Assembly (NCBI GenBank): GCA_965226965.1
Contig: OZ245715.1
Location: 1,550,001 to 1,614,000, forward strand
From: Endoryza foliicola
Lineage (GTDB): Bacteria; Bacteroidota; Bacteroidia; Chitinophagales; Chitinophagaceae
DNA length: 64,000 nucleotides
Reading direction: 5' to 3'
Part shown: positions 53,301-61,913 of the stretch, in pieces
Layout of the letters: the number at the start of each line of letters is the position of its first letter
Numbering within the stretch: the first letter of the stretch is position 1
Translations under genes and position numbers: made by a program
Notes under the pieces: generated by a model
What the model was told of the DNA's origin: nothing
The model's database searches: none
Seen by the model: the letters and a program-made list of their open reading frames with translations, nothing else

Positions 53301-56300
53301 CTAAAGGCTCAGATTTTTTAAATACATCATTTAAAATGATCATTCTACTATTCTTACGGTCAGATGAAATGAATCCAATTAGGTTTAACGTGTCGATATT
53401 TGAATTTATCTGAAATTGTGGAGCTTTGCCGCTTACTTGCTTTTCGTCGATGCTAAATTCAAGGTCGTCCCATTTCTTTTCATCACCGTTGATTCTGAAG
53501 TAACGGATCAGAGAATCTGTAGAACCTGGGGTACTGCCAATTACACTTACTTTGTAACTTCCTTCATCCCATTTATAGTTGTCCCATTTAAAAGCGCTTT
53601 TATCGCTGCTAATCCCGGATACGATTTGGGCGTTCACTGTTTTTCGATTCTTAAAATCCGACTCATTGCTGTATTCATCAAAGGGGAAAAAAGAGTGATA
53701 GGTTTTTTCATCGTAAATAAACTGGTCGGGGGTATTCCATTTTCTCTGTCTCAGCGGATTATTAAGCTCAGATAGTTTTTCGATTTTAACGGTTATTGGT
53801 GTTGAAACTTCTTGATTCGAATAGTTGGTGGTTGAGACAACCAATTTCTGAATGGTTTCTTTTGTGTACGAGTCCTCAAATAAGTCGACAAGTTTAAGTG
53901 GATAGCGCTGTAGATAAACGGTTTGGTTGTACTCTATCGTTTCTCCCGTTGCATCTGTTACCATTGTTTTGATGGAAAAACTCTTTGAATCTTCTTCGTT
54001 TAGCGCAATTGCTTTGAAGGGTATTGTAAAAGACCCTGTTTCATTGGTTTTCGTTTCTCCCGTAATTAGTGGTGAAGACTTATTAATGCCTGGTATTCGA
54101 ACACGTAATTGTCGAGGATATGCTTGCCAAGTACCGCCTGTTGAAATGGAGTAGGAGACCTTTGCATTTGTGATAGGTTCTCCGGAATAAGCAAGGGCTT
54201 GAAATTGAGCTTGAATGCTATCGTTTAACTTTTTGAGTTCTTTCGATGGTGTGTAACTGACAATGAATTTAGGCCGTTTGTATTCTTCTACAAGAACCGA
54301 GTACGATGAAACAAGATTTAGAGAATCTTGAAAGTAAATGGATCCATTCATCAATTGCGATGGCAAATCGAATTTTCCATGAAACGAACCAAACTCATTC
54401 GTGGTGAGGGTCACTCTACCTACTACACTGCTATTCCCATCTCTGATTTCTATTACATCGGTTAACCCTTTTTTGAGCTGCATTAGGTTTGAGCCACGCC
54501 GCTGCTGATAGGCGATTCCTTTAAAGTAAAGAGTTTGTCCGGGACGATAGATGCCGCGGTCAGTAATCAATACAATTTGTGTTTCAGGTGCCGCTTCAGA
54601 TTGAATTGAATACGGTTGGATCCATCCAAAATTATTTATTGAAGAGTCGGTATTGGTCTTTACAATAAAGCTATAGGAATTGTTACCCTTGGTGGCGGCA
54701 GAATCTAAAACAAGATGCCCATTATTATTCGTGAATTGTGGCTTCGATATTGCGTAGGAAATTTTTCCTGTGATGAAGTCACGTAGTACCGTTCTGTATT
54801 GTACCGATGCTTTGGGAACCGGTTTGCCTGTGTATCTGCTTACAGTAAAGAAATCATTTCCCGACAACAGCGCTCCCAAATCACTTACTTGAAATAGACA
54901 TAAACTGAGTCCCTTCTGGCCAGGAGAAAACACTTGTTTGTCACTGGTAAGTAAGGCGTACATGCCCGGCGATAAACCATCAATTTTTGCTTCAACTGAA
55001 TGTTCAAGATAATCTTCTGTTGATGGAATTTGCTGTTGATAGGCTCTTGCAATGGGTAAGGTTACTACTTCACTGAAAACTTTGTCGGTTTCATTGATTT
55101 GATCCGTTAGAGATTCAACTTGTTTATAGTTGAGTTTGATGATTCTTACATATACACTGGAAATATTCTTGTATGCAATTAAGTAACGAAATGGTTTATA
55201 AGGAATATTGATGGATTCTACTGTGGTTCTATGCGTCTGAAACTTGATCTCGTCTTCAATCAATTTCGCCAGCTCTCTTCTTTCCTTGATCTTGCTTTGT
55301 GCAATTACCGCTTGCGCATATTGCAGCGATGTTTTAATGTTTGCAGCGCCTCCTTTTTCATAATAATGTTTAGCCGCATACAGTTTAATCTGCTGAACCG
55401 CTTCATTGTTTTTGTATTCTTCTAACCAAGATTTTAACACTTGCTCAAAATCCTTCTCATCCGCTTCTTCTTTGTATTTGTTTAGTAACTCAAGTCTGAG
55501 GGCCACCAATCGATCTGTTTCATTTTTTTGTTGAAAGAAGATCAATCCCTTTTGAATCCAATACAAGGTTAGGAAATTGCCATCGGTGCTGTCTTTAGGT
55601 TTGAAAGAAGTTTTGATAAAGCTTGCAACCGAACTTGTATAAACTGAAGCAGGTATTTGAAATTGCTTGTCTACAGGAATGTCGTTGTTGTTTTTTGAGT
55701 TGGCGAAATAAATGGCTCTGTACAAGAGTAAATCAAAAAGCCCCTTTCTCTCTATCTGATTCGTTCCTTTTGAAACAATGGCACCGAAGCTTTCTACTTT
55801 AGTGGCATTTAGTTGTTCCGGATTCGCCAAACTTTCTTGATACAAACGAATGATACGTTGATAGAATTGTTCGGTGGTCCAGTCCTCTATTTTAGCATTC
55901 TTCTTAAATTCGTGGTCTTTGATATCGTAACTATTGTCGTTGAAGTATTCTTGGTAGGCGTTTGCTAAAATTGATTTATAGATATTCAGCGCTACACCGG
56001 TATAGTTTCTTTGTTGTTTTTCAAGCTGCTCAATAGTATAGGTTTCTGTTTTTTCATCGAAAGAAGCCTCAATGGTAATTTGAGCTAACAATGCTTTGAT
56101 CAATACATCTTGTTTTTTCTCCTTCAGCGCCTGTTGCTGAATTTCTTTTACCACCAATAAAGCATCTTTTGGTAAAGAAGCCTGATTGAAAAGGGAATCG
56201 ACCATTGCCCATTTTTGAACATAGGGAAAGGATTTGGTTTGTGCGAATGAACCAAGGAATAAGGTGATACAGAGTGCTGACAATAGTATGTTGCGCATAC

Positions 56301-56304
56301 GCAA
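50323..56304 (-). CDS. Alpha-2-macroglobulin-like protein, very large
   Basis: 1993 residues, start at 56304 with signal MRMRNILLSALCITLFLGSFAQ. A long N-terminal helical region (about 30-360) is followed by MG domains, MG2 near 560-660 (LITDRGIYRPGQTLYFKG), the A2M domain near 1215-1260 (ELRTDDSGRIKFTFTYPDALTKWRL), the thioester-domain helices (1430-1800) and a final MG10-like domain. The thioester site reads C1449-A-D-Q instead of the usual CxEQ; with Asp the bond may not form. Such envelope proteins trap proteases or link to cell-wall synthesis. The locus holds no PBP1C gene, which often accompanies the thioester type. Confidence 0.85.
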   Translation of the reverse strand: MRMRNILLSALCITLFLGSFAQTKSFPYVQKWAMVDSLFNQASLPKDALLVVKEIQQQALKEKKQDVLIKALLAQITIEASFDEKTETYTIEQLEKQQRNYTGVALNIYKSILANAYQEYFNDNSYDIKDHEFKKNAKIEDWTTEQFYQRIIRLYQESLANPEQLNATKVESFGAIVSKGTNQIERKGLFDLLLYRAIYFANSKNNNDIPVDKQFQIPASVYTSSVASFIKTSFKPKDSTDGNFLTLYWIQKGLIFFQQKNETDRLVALRLELLNKYKEEADEKDFEQVLKSWLEEYKNNEAVQQIKLYAAKHYYEKGGAANIKTSLQYAQAVIAQSKIKERRELAKLIEDEIKFQTHRTTVESINIPYKPFRYLIAYKNISSVYVRIIKLNYKQVESLTDQINETDKVFSEVVTLPIARAYQQQIPSTEDYLEHSVEAKIDGLSPGMYALLTSDKQVFSPGQKGLSLCLFQVSDLGALLSGNDFFTVSRYTGKPVPKASVQYRTVLRDFITGKISYAISKPQFTNNNGHLVLDSAATKGNNSYSFIVKTNTDSSINNFGWIQPYSIQSEAAPETQIVLITDRGIYRPGQTLYFKGIAYQQRRGSNLMQLKKGLTDVIEIRDGNSSVVGRVTLTTNEFGSFHGKFDLPSQLMNGSIYFQDSLNLVSSYSVLVEEYKRPKFIVSYTPSKELKKLNDSIQAQFQALAYSGEPITNAKVSYSISTGGTWQAYPRQLRVRIPGINKSSPLITGETKTNETGSFTIPFKAIALNEEDSKSFSIKTMVTDATGETIEYNQTVYLQRYPLKLVDLFEDSYTKETIQKLVVSTTNYSNQEVSTPITVKIEKLSELNNPLRQRKWNTPDQFIYDEKTYHSFFPFDEYSNESDFKNRKTVNAQIVSGISSDKSAFKWDNYKWDEGSYKVSVIGSTPGSTDSLIRYFRINGDEKKWDDLEFSIDEKQVSGKAPQFQINSNIDTLNLIGFISSDRKNSRMIILNDVFKKSEPLVIEDSTQDYELSFATYRYNQFISRNEYFTAKKEDENLDFTIDGLRDKSIPGSSETVSIQFKGKDAERKSIELVASMYDQSLDAFNPNRIPSIDRYWAVNTHRRFQGVYNDQITASILNNNYPVDTINWSFDNIAETGVDGADYSYELVSTSKFISSKIDSDPAPSVRSNYEKGNTFGFFSEADKISYNLRGKVAGVDITANEKPKASAENPAPIRRNFSESAFFYPELRTDDSGRIKFTFTYPDALTKWRLQLFAHSLQGKSGYKEASTITQKDLMVQTSPPRFLREGDRMDYSTKIVNMTDKELTGQVQLQLFDPATNVPVDGWFRNFFPNQYFTVPANGSVPASFTIEVPYQYNKPVEARIIARVGTISDGESYTLPVLTNQVLITESLPIKMMGDGFKPFRFNSLLKSGGNEQILHQGITVEFTAQPLWYAVQALPALLENAQDCADQSLNKWFANELAASIIKTHPGMAKALEKWSKSKDPNFDAVLNKNPELKQAILRETPWVLEADNEATQLKNLALLLDMNKLSQQRINSIRLLKDLQNENGSFPWFKGGPDNSWMTNKVLTGIGRMKQLGLIDIDEEPIDEITDNALEYMDKYWNARRAEELKLKIAVPNASDAKIDYAFMRSYFSVNQKDTALANTLKWILKSIATGWNNQSIYNKARIALAAHRLGDKALAAAALKSIDQFALTDPELGMYWKENSARLYRSYGGVETQSAAIEAYATIQPDAAKITALQQWLLLQKQTRDWGTGSSTAEACYALLYNKANLASENRKIKITMGSTSFESNENSAPGGYFKEVIPAKNVKPSLGAIQVSVSGSQSNSPSWGAVYWQYFTDAANVKDIAAGMSLKKQVYKVSKTAKGESLELVTENNALKVGDRIRVKLMINSTRSFDYVQLKDTRSASMEPPLKDALSGYKWNKGLSYYQSFKDTRVEFYFDNLPKGSFTVEYDVFITHTGTFNNGITEIQCLYAPEFKAYSGVGRFQVEGN

Positions 56305-56442
56305 TTCGTAATTTTTTACAAGGTATTAATAGTGTTTCAATTATAGGATGCCATTCTTCCCTATTTTTCATACCCGGCCCTTTTAACAGAACCTTAGCGA
56401 CCCGCTACTAAACCTTGGCACCCCTTTGGATTCTATAGGTGT

Positions 56443-56449
56443 AAGGAGG
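56443..56449 (+). promoter_or_regulatory. Strong Shine-Dalgarno of the DUF4476 gene
   Basis: AAGGAGG lies 8 bases before the ATG at 56458. Such a strong site is unusual in this window, where most genes have none, and fixes this start. Confidence 0.7.
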
Positions 56450-56457
56450 AATTTTTT

Positions 56458-57201
56458 ATGAAAAAAATCTTTACACTTTTAGTTATCGCTTTAACAAGTA
56501 TTCAAGTAATGGCCCGCGACCTCGATGGAGTGCTCTCCATCACACAAATAGGAAAAGCGAACTATTTGGTGGAAGTGGACGGACGAATAGTGAATGACCG
56601 CAACGGAGAAATATTCTTGGACAATATGGCTCCCGGAAAGCACTTCGTTCAAGTGTATTACTGGAAAGAAACCCGTTCACGTGGATGGTTTAGAAACGAT
56701 CGTCAAAAACAATTCATATACAACAATGCGATTTATGTAAAACCTCGCACACACACCGATATTATCATCAACCGTTTTGGCAAAGTGTTTGTAGATGAAA
56801 ACATGATCAATGATATATATGATCGTAGAGATGGTGATCGTGATAGAGATTGGGATCGTGACCGCGACAGAGGCCGTGATTACGACCGCGACAACCGCGA
56901 TGGCTATTTCAACGCCATGGATCTCCGCAGCTTCGAAATGCTGGTGCAAACCATGAAGCGTGAAAGTTTCGACAATGGTAAAACATCCATTGCCTTTCAA
57001 GCCATCGATCGCAACTATTTTACTGCTGAACAAGTAAAGCAGTTGATGAATACCATGAGCTTCGATAAAGGAAAAGTAGAAGTGGCAAAAGCCGCTTATC
57101 GTAAAACAATCGATAAGAACAACTTCTTTATCGTATACGACGCATTGTCTTTCAGCAGCTCAAAAGCAGAACTGGTCGACTTCGTCAGAACTTCTAAATA
57201 G
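56458..57201 (+). CDS. Secreted DUF4476 protein
   Basis: 247 residues. Signal peptide (1-19, ending VMA) is followed by a beta-rich domain (about 25-115), then a low-complexity Arg/Asp stretch (RDGDRDRDWDRDRDRGRDY, about 125-145), and a C-terminal DUF4476 domain (155-247) with FEMLVQTMKRESFDNGKTSIAF and FDKGKVEVAKAAYRKTIDKNNF repeats. Function unknown. The RD-type repeat is coded by a GATCGTGAC-like imperfect repeat. Confidence 0.88.
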   Translation: MKKIFTLLVIALTSIQVMARDLDGVLSITQIGKANYLVEVDGRIVNDRNGEIFLDNMAPGKHFVQVYYWKETRSRGWFRNDRQKQFIYNNAIYVKPRTHTDIIINRFGKVFVDENMINDIYDRRDGDRDRDWDRDRDRGRDYDRDNRDGYFNAMDLRSFEMLVQTMKRESFDNGKTSIAFQAIDRNYFTAEQVKQLMNTMSFDKGKVEVAKAAYRKTIDKNNFFIVYDALSFSSSKAELVDFVRTSK

Positions 57202-57223
57202 GTGATCGGACGGTTTAAATCAG

Positions 57224-57255
57224 ATGGGCTTCTCTGTTTAGGGGAGCCCATTTTT
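57224..57255 (+). terminator. Terminator after the DUF4476 gene
   Basis: ATGGGCTTCTC pairs with GGGGAGCCCAT, followed by TTTTTAATTAA. Confidence 0.7.
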
Positions 57256-57430
57256 AATTAATAATTGAAGAATTAATAATTAATAATGAAACAGCAGGAT
57301 GACAAGAACGAGGATGAGAGGAGACGAGGAGCGAGGAAAGATAAAAAAGAACAAGGGGAAGAACAGGGGGAAATACGGACAGCCGGCCAGCGCTGCGAAA
57401 ACGCTGCGACCGCTGCGCCGCCGCGGTAAA
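57256..57430. repeat. Repeat-filled gap: AT-rich, 'GACGAGG' and 'CGCTGCG' blocks
   Basis: TTAATAATTAATAATGAAAC and CAGCAGG are followed by GAGGATGAGAGGAGACGAGG and then GCGCTGCGAAAACGCTGCGA. No gene seen. Confidence 0.55.
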
Positions 57431-57448
57431 AGTTGATTACTTCTTAAT

Positions 57449-57928
57449 TCAATTCACCGCTTTATTCGCACAACTACTACTCGCAAATGCTTCCGGTTTT
57501 GCTTTGAAGGCAAAGCCCATTCCTAGGATATAACCCATGGCTTCGCGCAGCGCATCGTTGCTTTTGAACTGGGGATTGGTATTGATATCGGCATGAACTT
57601 CCATATCCACATCATACTGCGTGAACAGGCCACAAAGCTCATAGGCGATTTCAATACTTTTGCTTACTTCCACCAGCATGCGTTCTTTGATGCTGTACTT
57701 TTGGCGGGTCTTTTCATTGTGAAGGAACATAAAGCCACCCTGTCCCTCACGAAGAAATACAATTACAGTGGCGAATTCAGTTTCTGGACCTTTTACTTGT
57801 GAGTCGGTTCCGATGCATACTTTTAGCTTGATGCCTTTTTGAGTTTCTCTCTTGATCGCCTCTTCAACAGCCTCTACAATGGGAATCTCAATGGCCTCAC
57901 CACTAAACTTTCTCCATTTTAACGGCAT
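57449..57928 (-). CDS. RNase H-like YkuK family protein (DUF458)
   Basis: 159 residues. KVCIGTDSQVKG holds the first acidic position of the RNase H-like fold; EVHADINTNPQFKSN and AMGYILGMGFAFKAKPEAFASSS are typical of DUF458 proteins. A nuclease role is suggested for the fold, but none is known for this family. It is a stand-alone gene. Confidence 0.85.
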   Translation of the reverse strand: MPLKWRKFSGEAIEIPIVEAVEEAIKRETQKGIKLKVCIGTDSQVKGPETEFATVIVFLREGQGGFMFLHNEKTRQKYSIKERMLVEVSKSIEIAYELCGLFTQYDVDMEVHADINTNPQFKSNDALREAMGYILGMGFAFKAKPEAFASSSCANKAVN

Positions 57929-58019
57929 AAATATGTAGGTTTTCCGAATTTACAAAAAAGCAAATTCAGAACACCGTTATGTTTAAGTTACCAATTGGAA
58001 TGTGAATAAGTTCTTTAAA

Positions 58020-58388
58020 CTAGTATTGACCTGTTGAAAGCAAAACCAAGGTACAGGCCTCCTGAGCTTGAATGCCGGCCGCTTCCAAGCGATCTTCGAA
58101 TTCCGGATTTTCGGTGCCCGGATTGAAGATGACCCTTTTGGGGTGCATGGATAGTATATAATTGTAGTAGGCTTCTTGATGCAAAGGGTTTACATAAAGC
58201 GTTACGGTATCAATATCGGAGAGTTCGGGTAGGCCGGTTTGAACCGTAGTATCTGCCACTTGAACGGCTTTTTTGCCAATGCCAATAATTGGATGTCCAT
58301 GGCGCTTGAGTAGGTGCATGGCTTTGTAACTATAGCGTTCCGGATTGTCGGAAGCACCTATTACCAGCGTTTTTTTAGTGGGTTTCAT
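58020..58388 (-). CDS. CoA-binding (Rossmann-fold) protein
   Basis: 122 residues from ATG 58388 (MKPTKKTLVIGASDNPERYS). VIGASDNPERYSYKAMHLLKRHG and PIIGIGKKA are the CoA-binding-domain motifs, and RVIFNPGTENPEFEDRLEAAGI is family text. It overlaps the upstream membrane-protein gene by 14 bp, so the two are coupled. A frame from 58454 would overlap far more. The role is unknown. Confidence 0.85.
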   Translation of the reverse strand: MKPTKKTLVIGASDNPERYSYKAMHLLKRHGHPIIGIGKKAVQVADTTVQTGLPELSDIDTVTLYVNPLHQEAYYNYILSMHPKRVIFNPGTENPEFEDRLEAAGIQAQEACTLVLLSTGQY

Positions 58389-58806
58389 CGCTTTCTTCGT
58401 TGAACGCGTTTTGTAATTGCTCAATCTCCAAACTCTTCCATTTGTTGTGTTCAATAATACTCATAACTAGATAATAAACCGCCATAATAGCGGTCCAACC
58501 TAAGACAACTAAACCAACAGTAATAAAACTGTCATTGTCAACTACAACAATGATTATTGGAACAATAATGGTTGCAATTAAAAGCCAATTGTACAATTTA
58601 CGTGCACTACTCCATAACGCACGTTGAACACTTAGATGCACCAAACTGCTAATCAATTGCCAACCTCCGAGAATAAAATAACCTGAACCAACAGCCTGTA
58701 CGCTTTCTCTCACAATTCCGGTTAAGTAAAGCATTAATAGGAGTACAGGAATCAAGATTTGACCTGCAAGGTCGAATTTTTTATTCCGAATCAATGATGG
58801 GTTCAT
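58375..58806 (-). CDS. Membrane protein of unknown function
   Basis: 143 residues. Four hydrophobic segments (about 14-32, 42-60, 74-89, 95-117) and a charged C-terminus (EIEQLQNAFNEESDETH). It overlaps the CoA-binding gene by 14 bp. Not recognised. Confidence 0.65.
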   Translation of the reverse strand: MNPSLIRNKKFDLAGQILIPVLLLMLYLTGIVRESVQAVGSGYFILGGWQLISSLVHLSVQRALWSSARKLYNWLLIATIIVPIIIVVVDNDSFITVGLVVLGWTAIMAVYYLVMSIIEHNKWKSLEIEQLQNAFNEESDETH

Positions 58807-58870
58807 AATAGGCGATCATTAATTTGATACGAAAGAGTGCACATCACAGAGAAGTTTCAATTTGTACATA

Positions 58871-59377
58871 CTATTTAAATAACTTCATCAAATTGCCAAT
58901 AAACCAGTTTTCGTCGGCTTTTACCAAAGTGTCCAACATCTTATCGGCACTATGTCCAAAGCGTTTGATACCGTCAATGGTTTCCGTGAATTGCCTGATG
59001 TGTTTGTCTTTTTTGTCGCCTTCTACCTCGCTCAAGTTGTCCATCAGCTTTAACATCGGATTCAACTCTCTTTTCTTACGTTCATGAACAATTTGAGTGG
59101 CTACCTTCCAAATATCTTTTTCAGCTACAAAAAACTCTTTGCGCTCTCCCGGAATGATCACACGGTCTACCAATCCCCAATCTACCAATTCACGAATATT
59201 CATGTTTGCATTTCCTCTGCTCACACTCAATTCTTCCATAATATCATCCTGACTTAAAGGATCGGGAGAAATCAATAATAATGCATGAATCTGGGCCATG
59301 GTTCTATTGATACCCCAATGCGTTCCAAATGCACCCCATGAAGAAATAAACTGTTGTTTTGCCTCTGCTAATTTCAT
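58871..59377 (-). CDS. GbsR/MarR-type transcriptional regulator
   Basis: 168 residues. The N-terminal winged helix-turn-helix (about 25-80) reads AQIHALLLISPDPLSQDDIMEELSVSRGNANMNIRELVDWGLVDRV in overlapping parts; KKRELNPMLKLMDNLSEVEG gives a helical C-terminal part. The GbsR family senses choline-like compounds in Bacillus, but ligands vary. Targets here are unknown; the nearest gene is the membrane protein downstream. Confidence 0.85.
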   Translation of the reverse strand: MKLAEAKQQFISSWGAFGTHWGINRTMAQIHALLLISPDPLSQDDIMEELSVSRGNANMNIRELVDWGLVDRVIIPGERKEFFVAEKDIWKVATQIVHERKKRELNPMLKLMDNLSEVEGDKKDKHIRQFTETIDGIKRFGHSADKMLDTLVKADENWFIGNLMKLFK

Positions 59378-59519
59378 AGTTCAAGCTTGTGCTACAAAAT
59401 TACGACCGAGTTCTGAATTTTCAAAACTTATTGAAATGCCATGACAGTTCTGAAAGAAAAGAAAGAGAGGGGGGTAATTGGTTGATGTGAAAATTGGTCT
59501 ATCTAATGACTTCCCTTTA

Positions 59520-60278
59520 TCACTTGCTAAGCGCAAAAATAATCGGTTGGATTTTGTAAGATTTTACATACTTGCCATTCTGATAAGCAGGAGTCCATTT
59601 CTTCGAATTTTGGATCACTTGCATGGCTTGTTTATCTAAGGAGTATTCCAACGATTGAAAAATGCGGATGTCTTTGATGCTCCCGTCCGAATCTACAATG
59701 AACATCACTTTCACCAATCCTGCCTTTTTTAGATTGAGGGCCCTTTCAGGATATTCTAAAGCTTTTTCTAAATAGCGTTTCCATTTCGATATTCCTCCCG
59801 GATATTCCGACTCAACTTCTAAACCCGAAATCTCGAGATTTGACGGTAGAGGAGTTCTGATCGATCTTTCAAGATTGTAGCGCTCCTTAACAAACACCCC
59901 ATTTTTAAAGTTGACGATCTTTGCAATGGCACCGGTATCATTCCAATAATAGTAGTCACCGTCAGCAATTCCGTTTTTATATGAGTGCAAGGAATCGATC
60001 CTGCCGTTCTTATTGTAAAAGCAGGTTATTCCATTAGTTAATTCACCGTCCTCGTCCTTGGTTTCTTCTGTTCTTATTAACGCTCCCGCTACATGATACA
60101 GCGACCATTTGTAGAGACTGTCGTGCTCTTTGTAACGAACATAGATGAATTTCGACTTGCTATATTCACATCCCACAAAGTTTTCATCCAACGCAAAAAT
60201 TGTTTCTTTTTCTTCTTGCGCAAAAACACTTTGTTGACCAATAACTATCAAAATAAAGAATACTAAAATTGATTTCAT
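59520..60278 (-). CDS. Energy transducer TonB-like protein with MORN-type repeats
   Basis: 252 residues. Signal peptide (1-20, SVFAQEEKE) is followed by MORN/YwqK-like segments (about 75-130, NGITCFYNKNGRIDSLHSYKNGIADGDYY), and the C-terminal TonB-like domain (165-252, KAGLVKVMFIVDSDGSIKDIRI). It lacks a clear N-terminal membrane anchor of TonB type and a Pro-rich spacer, so it may be a periplasmic helper rather than an energy transducer. Confidence 0.8.
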   Translation of the reverse strand: MKSILVFFILIVIGQQSVFAQEEKETIFALDENFVGCEYSKSKFIYVRYKEHDSLYKWSLYHVAGALIRTEETKDEDGELTNGITCFYNKNGRIDSLHSYKNGIADGDYYYWNDTGAIAKIVNFKNGVFVKERYNLERSIRTPLPSNLEISGLEVESEYPGGISKWKRYLEKALEYPERALNLKKAGLVKVMFIVDSDGSIKDIRIFQSLEYSLDKQAMQVIQNSKKWTPAYQNGKYVKSYKIQPIIFALSK

Positions 60279-60439
60279 AGCCTACATTCTAAACTGAAAA
60301 TAATCTAGAGCAAATTAGAACAACTAGGGCAAATTCAAAAATGTTCTGTTAGCGGAAAAATTCCAAATGAAAGCAAATCTATACTCAACAAAAAGTAGTG
60401 TGGCTCTTATCAAATTAACAAATATCTGAATTAGTTAGC

Positions 60440-61888
60440 CTATTGTTTTCTCGGAGGACAGTTCAATCTTCGATCGCCTCTGTTCTCTGAATTTCCGCCC
60501 GATTTAATGATCAATGCCATATAGAAACCGCCGTTCTGAATGGTCTTTTGAGAGAAGATATAGCCCAAATTGTGCAAGCCAATTACCAATGGACCAATTT
60601 TGCCGGCAGCACCTACCCAAAAATTTCCTTCTTGTGTTACGTGCAAAGGTAAATAAGCTCCAAAGCGATTGGTTTCCCAGCGTGGCGTTATGCTGAATAA
60701 ACTGAGATCTTTCACATACAAGTTCTTTCCTGCTATAAATTTCGCCACATTTACGGTTAGGTCGGCATTGATATACCACGCACCATTGATGAAATAGTCG
60801 GCATTCAAATTTATTCGTGTAGGGTTGAATATTTTATAGGTATAACCTTTGAGTGTAGACATCGTGGTTACAAGCGTAGCCAAACTGTCGTTGAATTGCG
60901 CTCGATCGTCAACCGCAGCCATTTTCTGATTGATTACTACATTGGTAGTGCCGGGTCTAATACCGGAAGTTTGTACACTGTTTTTTCCGTATTTGAACTG
61001 ATTGAATCCAATATCAACAATAGCGAATCCGAGTTTTAAATCATAGTCGTAATAGCTGTCATCATCATTTACGGAGCCAATTGCTTGCGACTTGAACAAT
61101 AATTCAGCACCTAAATCAAAAGCAAAGCCTCCCAAGCTGTATCGATAAAAATTTCTAATATTGGTTGCGTTGCTATTGTTCTTGTTCCATTGATCGAAAT
61201 TGTAGGAATAGCCGTGTACAATAGCACCTGTTCTTACATCGTACTGTGTAGGGTTGGTGTTGCTAATTGGAACAACACTTGCATTTGACATCGAAGCATT
61301 GTTTCCGAATATACCACGCATCAATTTCAAATTGGCACCTGCATTTACCCTCAATCCGGCATCTTCATAAACCGTTCTTCCATATCCCGCAAACAGTTCC
61401 AACCAACCACTGCTTACCGTATTTAAGCTAAAGGGTTGTTGCTCGGTGTTCATATCAATAAACTGCCCGATATTATCAAGGGTATCAATAAAATTGTAAC
61501 CTGAAGTTTTCAGATTGTTATAGGTGCGAATGTTGGCACCAAAACTAAAGGCACTGTTTTTGCCGATTGCTACACGTCCATTCAATAGATTGATATTAGC
61601 TTGCGCATTGGCTTTTCTTTTGTAGTCGCCTGATAAAAATCGATATTCTGAATTACTCGCCGGAGAAAAAATTGAGAAGTTTTCAACTCGAACGATATTG
61701 GTTGCGGCTTTTGCTTGAACCCCAATGATGGCCAATTCCCATTTGGAGGGAACGTTCACAATAGAAGCCGGGTTATGTAAAGCATTTAAACTGCCGATAT
61801 AGGAAGAACCGTGCACGGCTTGGTAGCCTTGAGCTTTCAAACCAGTAATTCCGGCGATAAGTAAAACTGTGGATAATAAAAACTTCAT
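60440..61888 (-). CDS. Outer-membrane DUF5723 protein
   Basis: About 482 residues from ATG 61888 (MKFLLSTVLLIAGITGLKAQ); ATGs at 61897 and 61906 add three or six residues. A signal peptide precedes GSSYIGSLNALHNPASIVNVPSKWEL and many amphipathic strands. The final sequence is GDRRLNCPPRK. The family is a Bacteroidota outer-membrane barrel of unknown function. It lies 26 bp upstream of nothing on its own strand and 8 bp downstream of the FAD oxidoreductase, hinting at cotranscription with the polyketide cluster. Confidence 0.75.
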   Translation of the reverse strand: MKFLLSTVLLIAGITGLKAQGYQAVHGSSYIGSLNALHNPASIVNVPSKWELAIIGVQAKAATNIVRVENFSIFSPASNSEYRFLSGDYKRKANAQANINLLNGRVAIGKNSAFSFGANIRTYNNLKTSGYNFIDTLDNIGQFIDMNTEQQPFSLNTVSSGWLELFAGYGRTVYEDAGLRVNAGANLKLMRGIFGNNASMSNASVVPISNTNPTQYDVRTGAIVHGYSYNFDQWNKNNSNATNIRNFYRYSLGGFAFDLGAELLFKSQAIGSVNDDDSYYDYDLKLGFAIVDIGFNQFKYGKNSVQTSGIRPGTTNVVINQKMAAVDDRAQFNDSLATLVTTMSTLKGYTYKIFNPTRINLNADYFINGAWYINADLTVNVAKFIAGKNLYVKDLSLFSITPRWETNRFGAYLPLHVTQEGNFWVGAAGKIGPLVIGLHNLGYIFSQKTIQNGGFYMALIIKSGGNSENRGDRRLNCPPRKQ

Positions 61889-61913
61889 GGTTTTCATGGT
61901 ACGCAAAAATACA

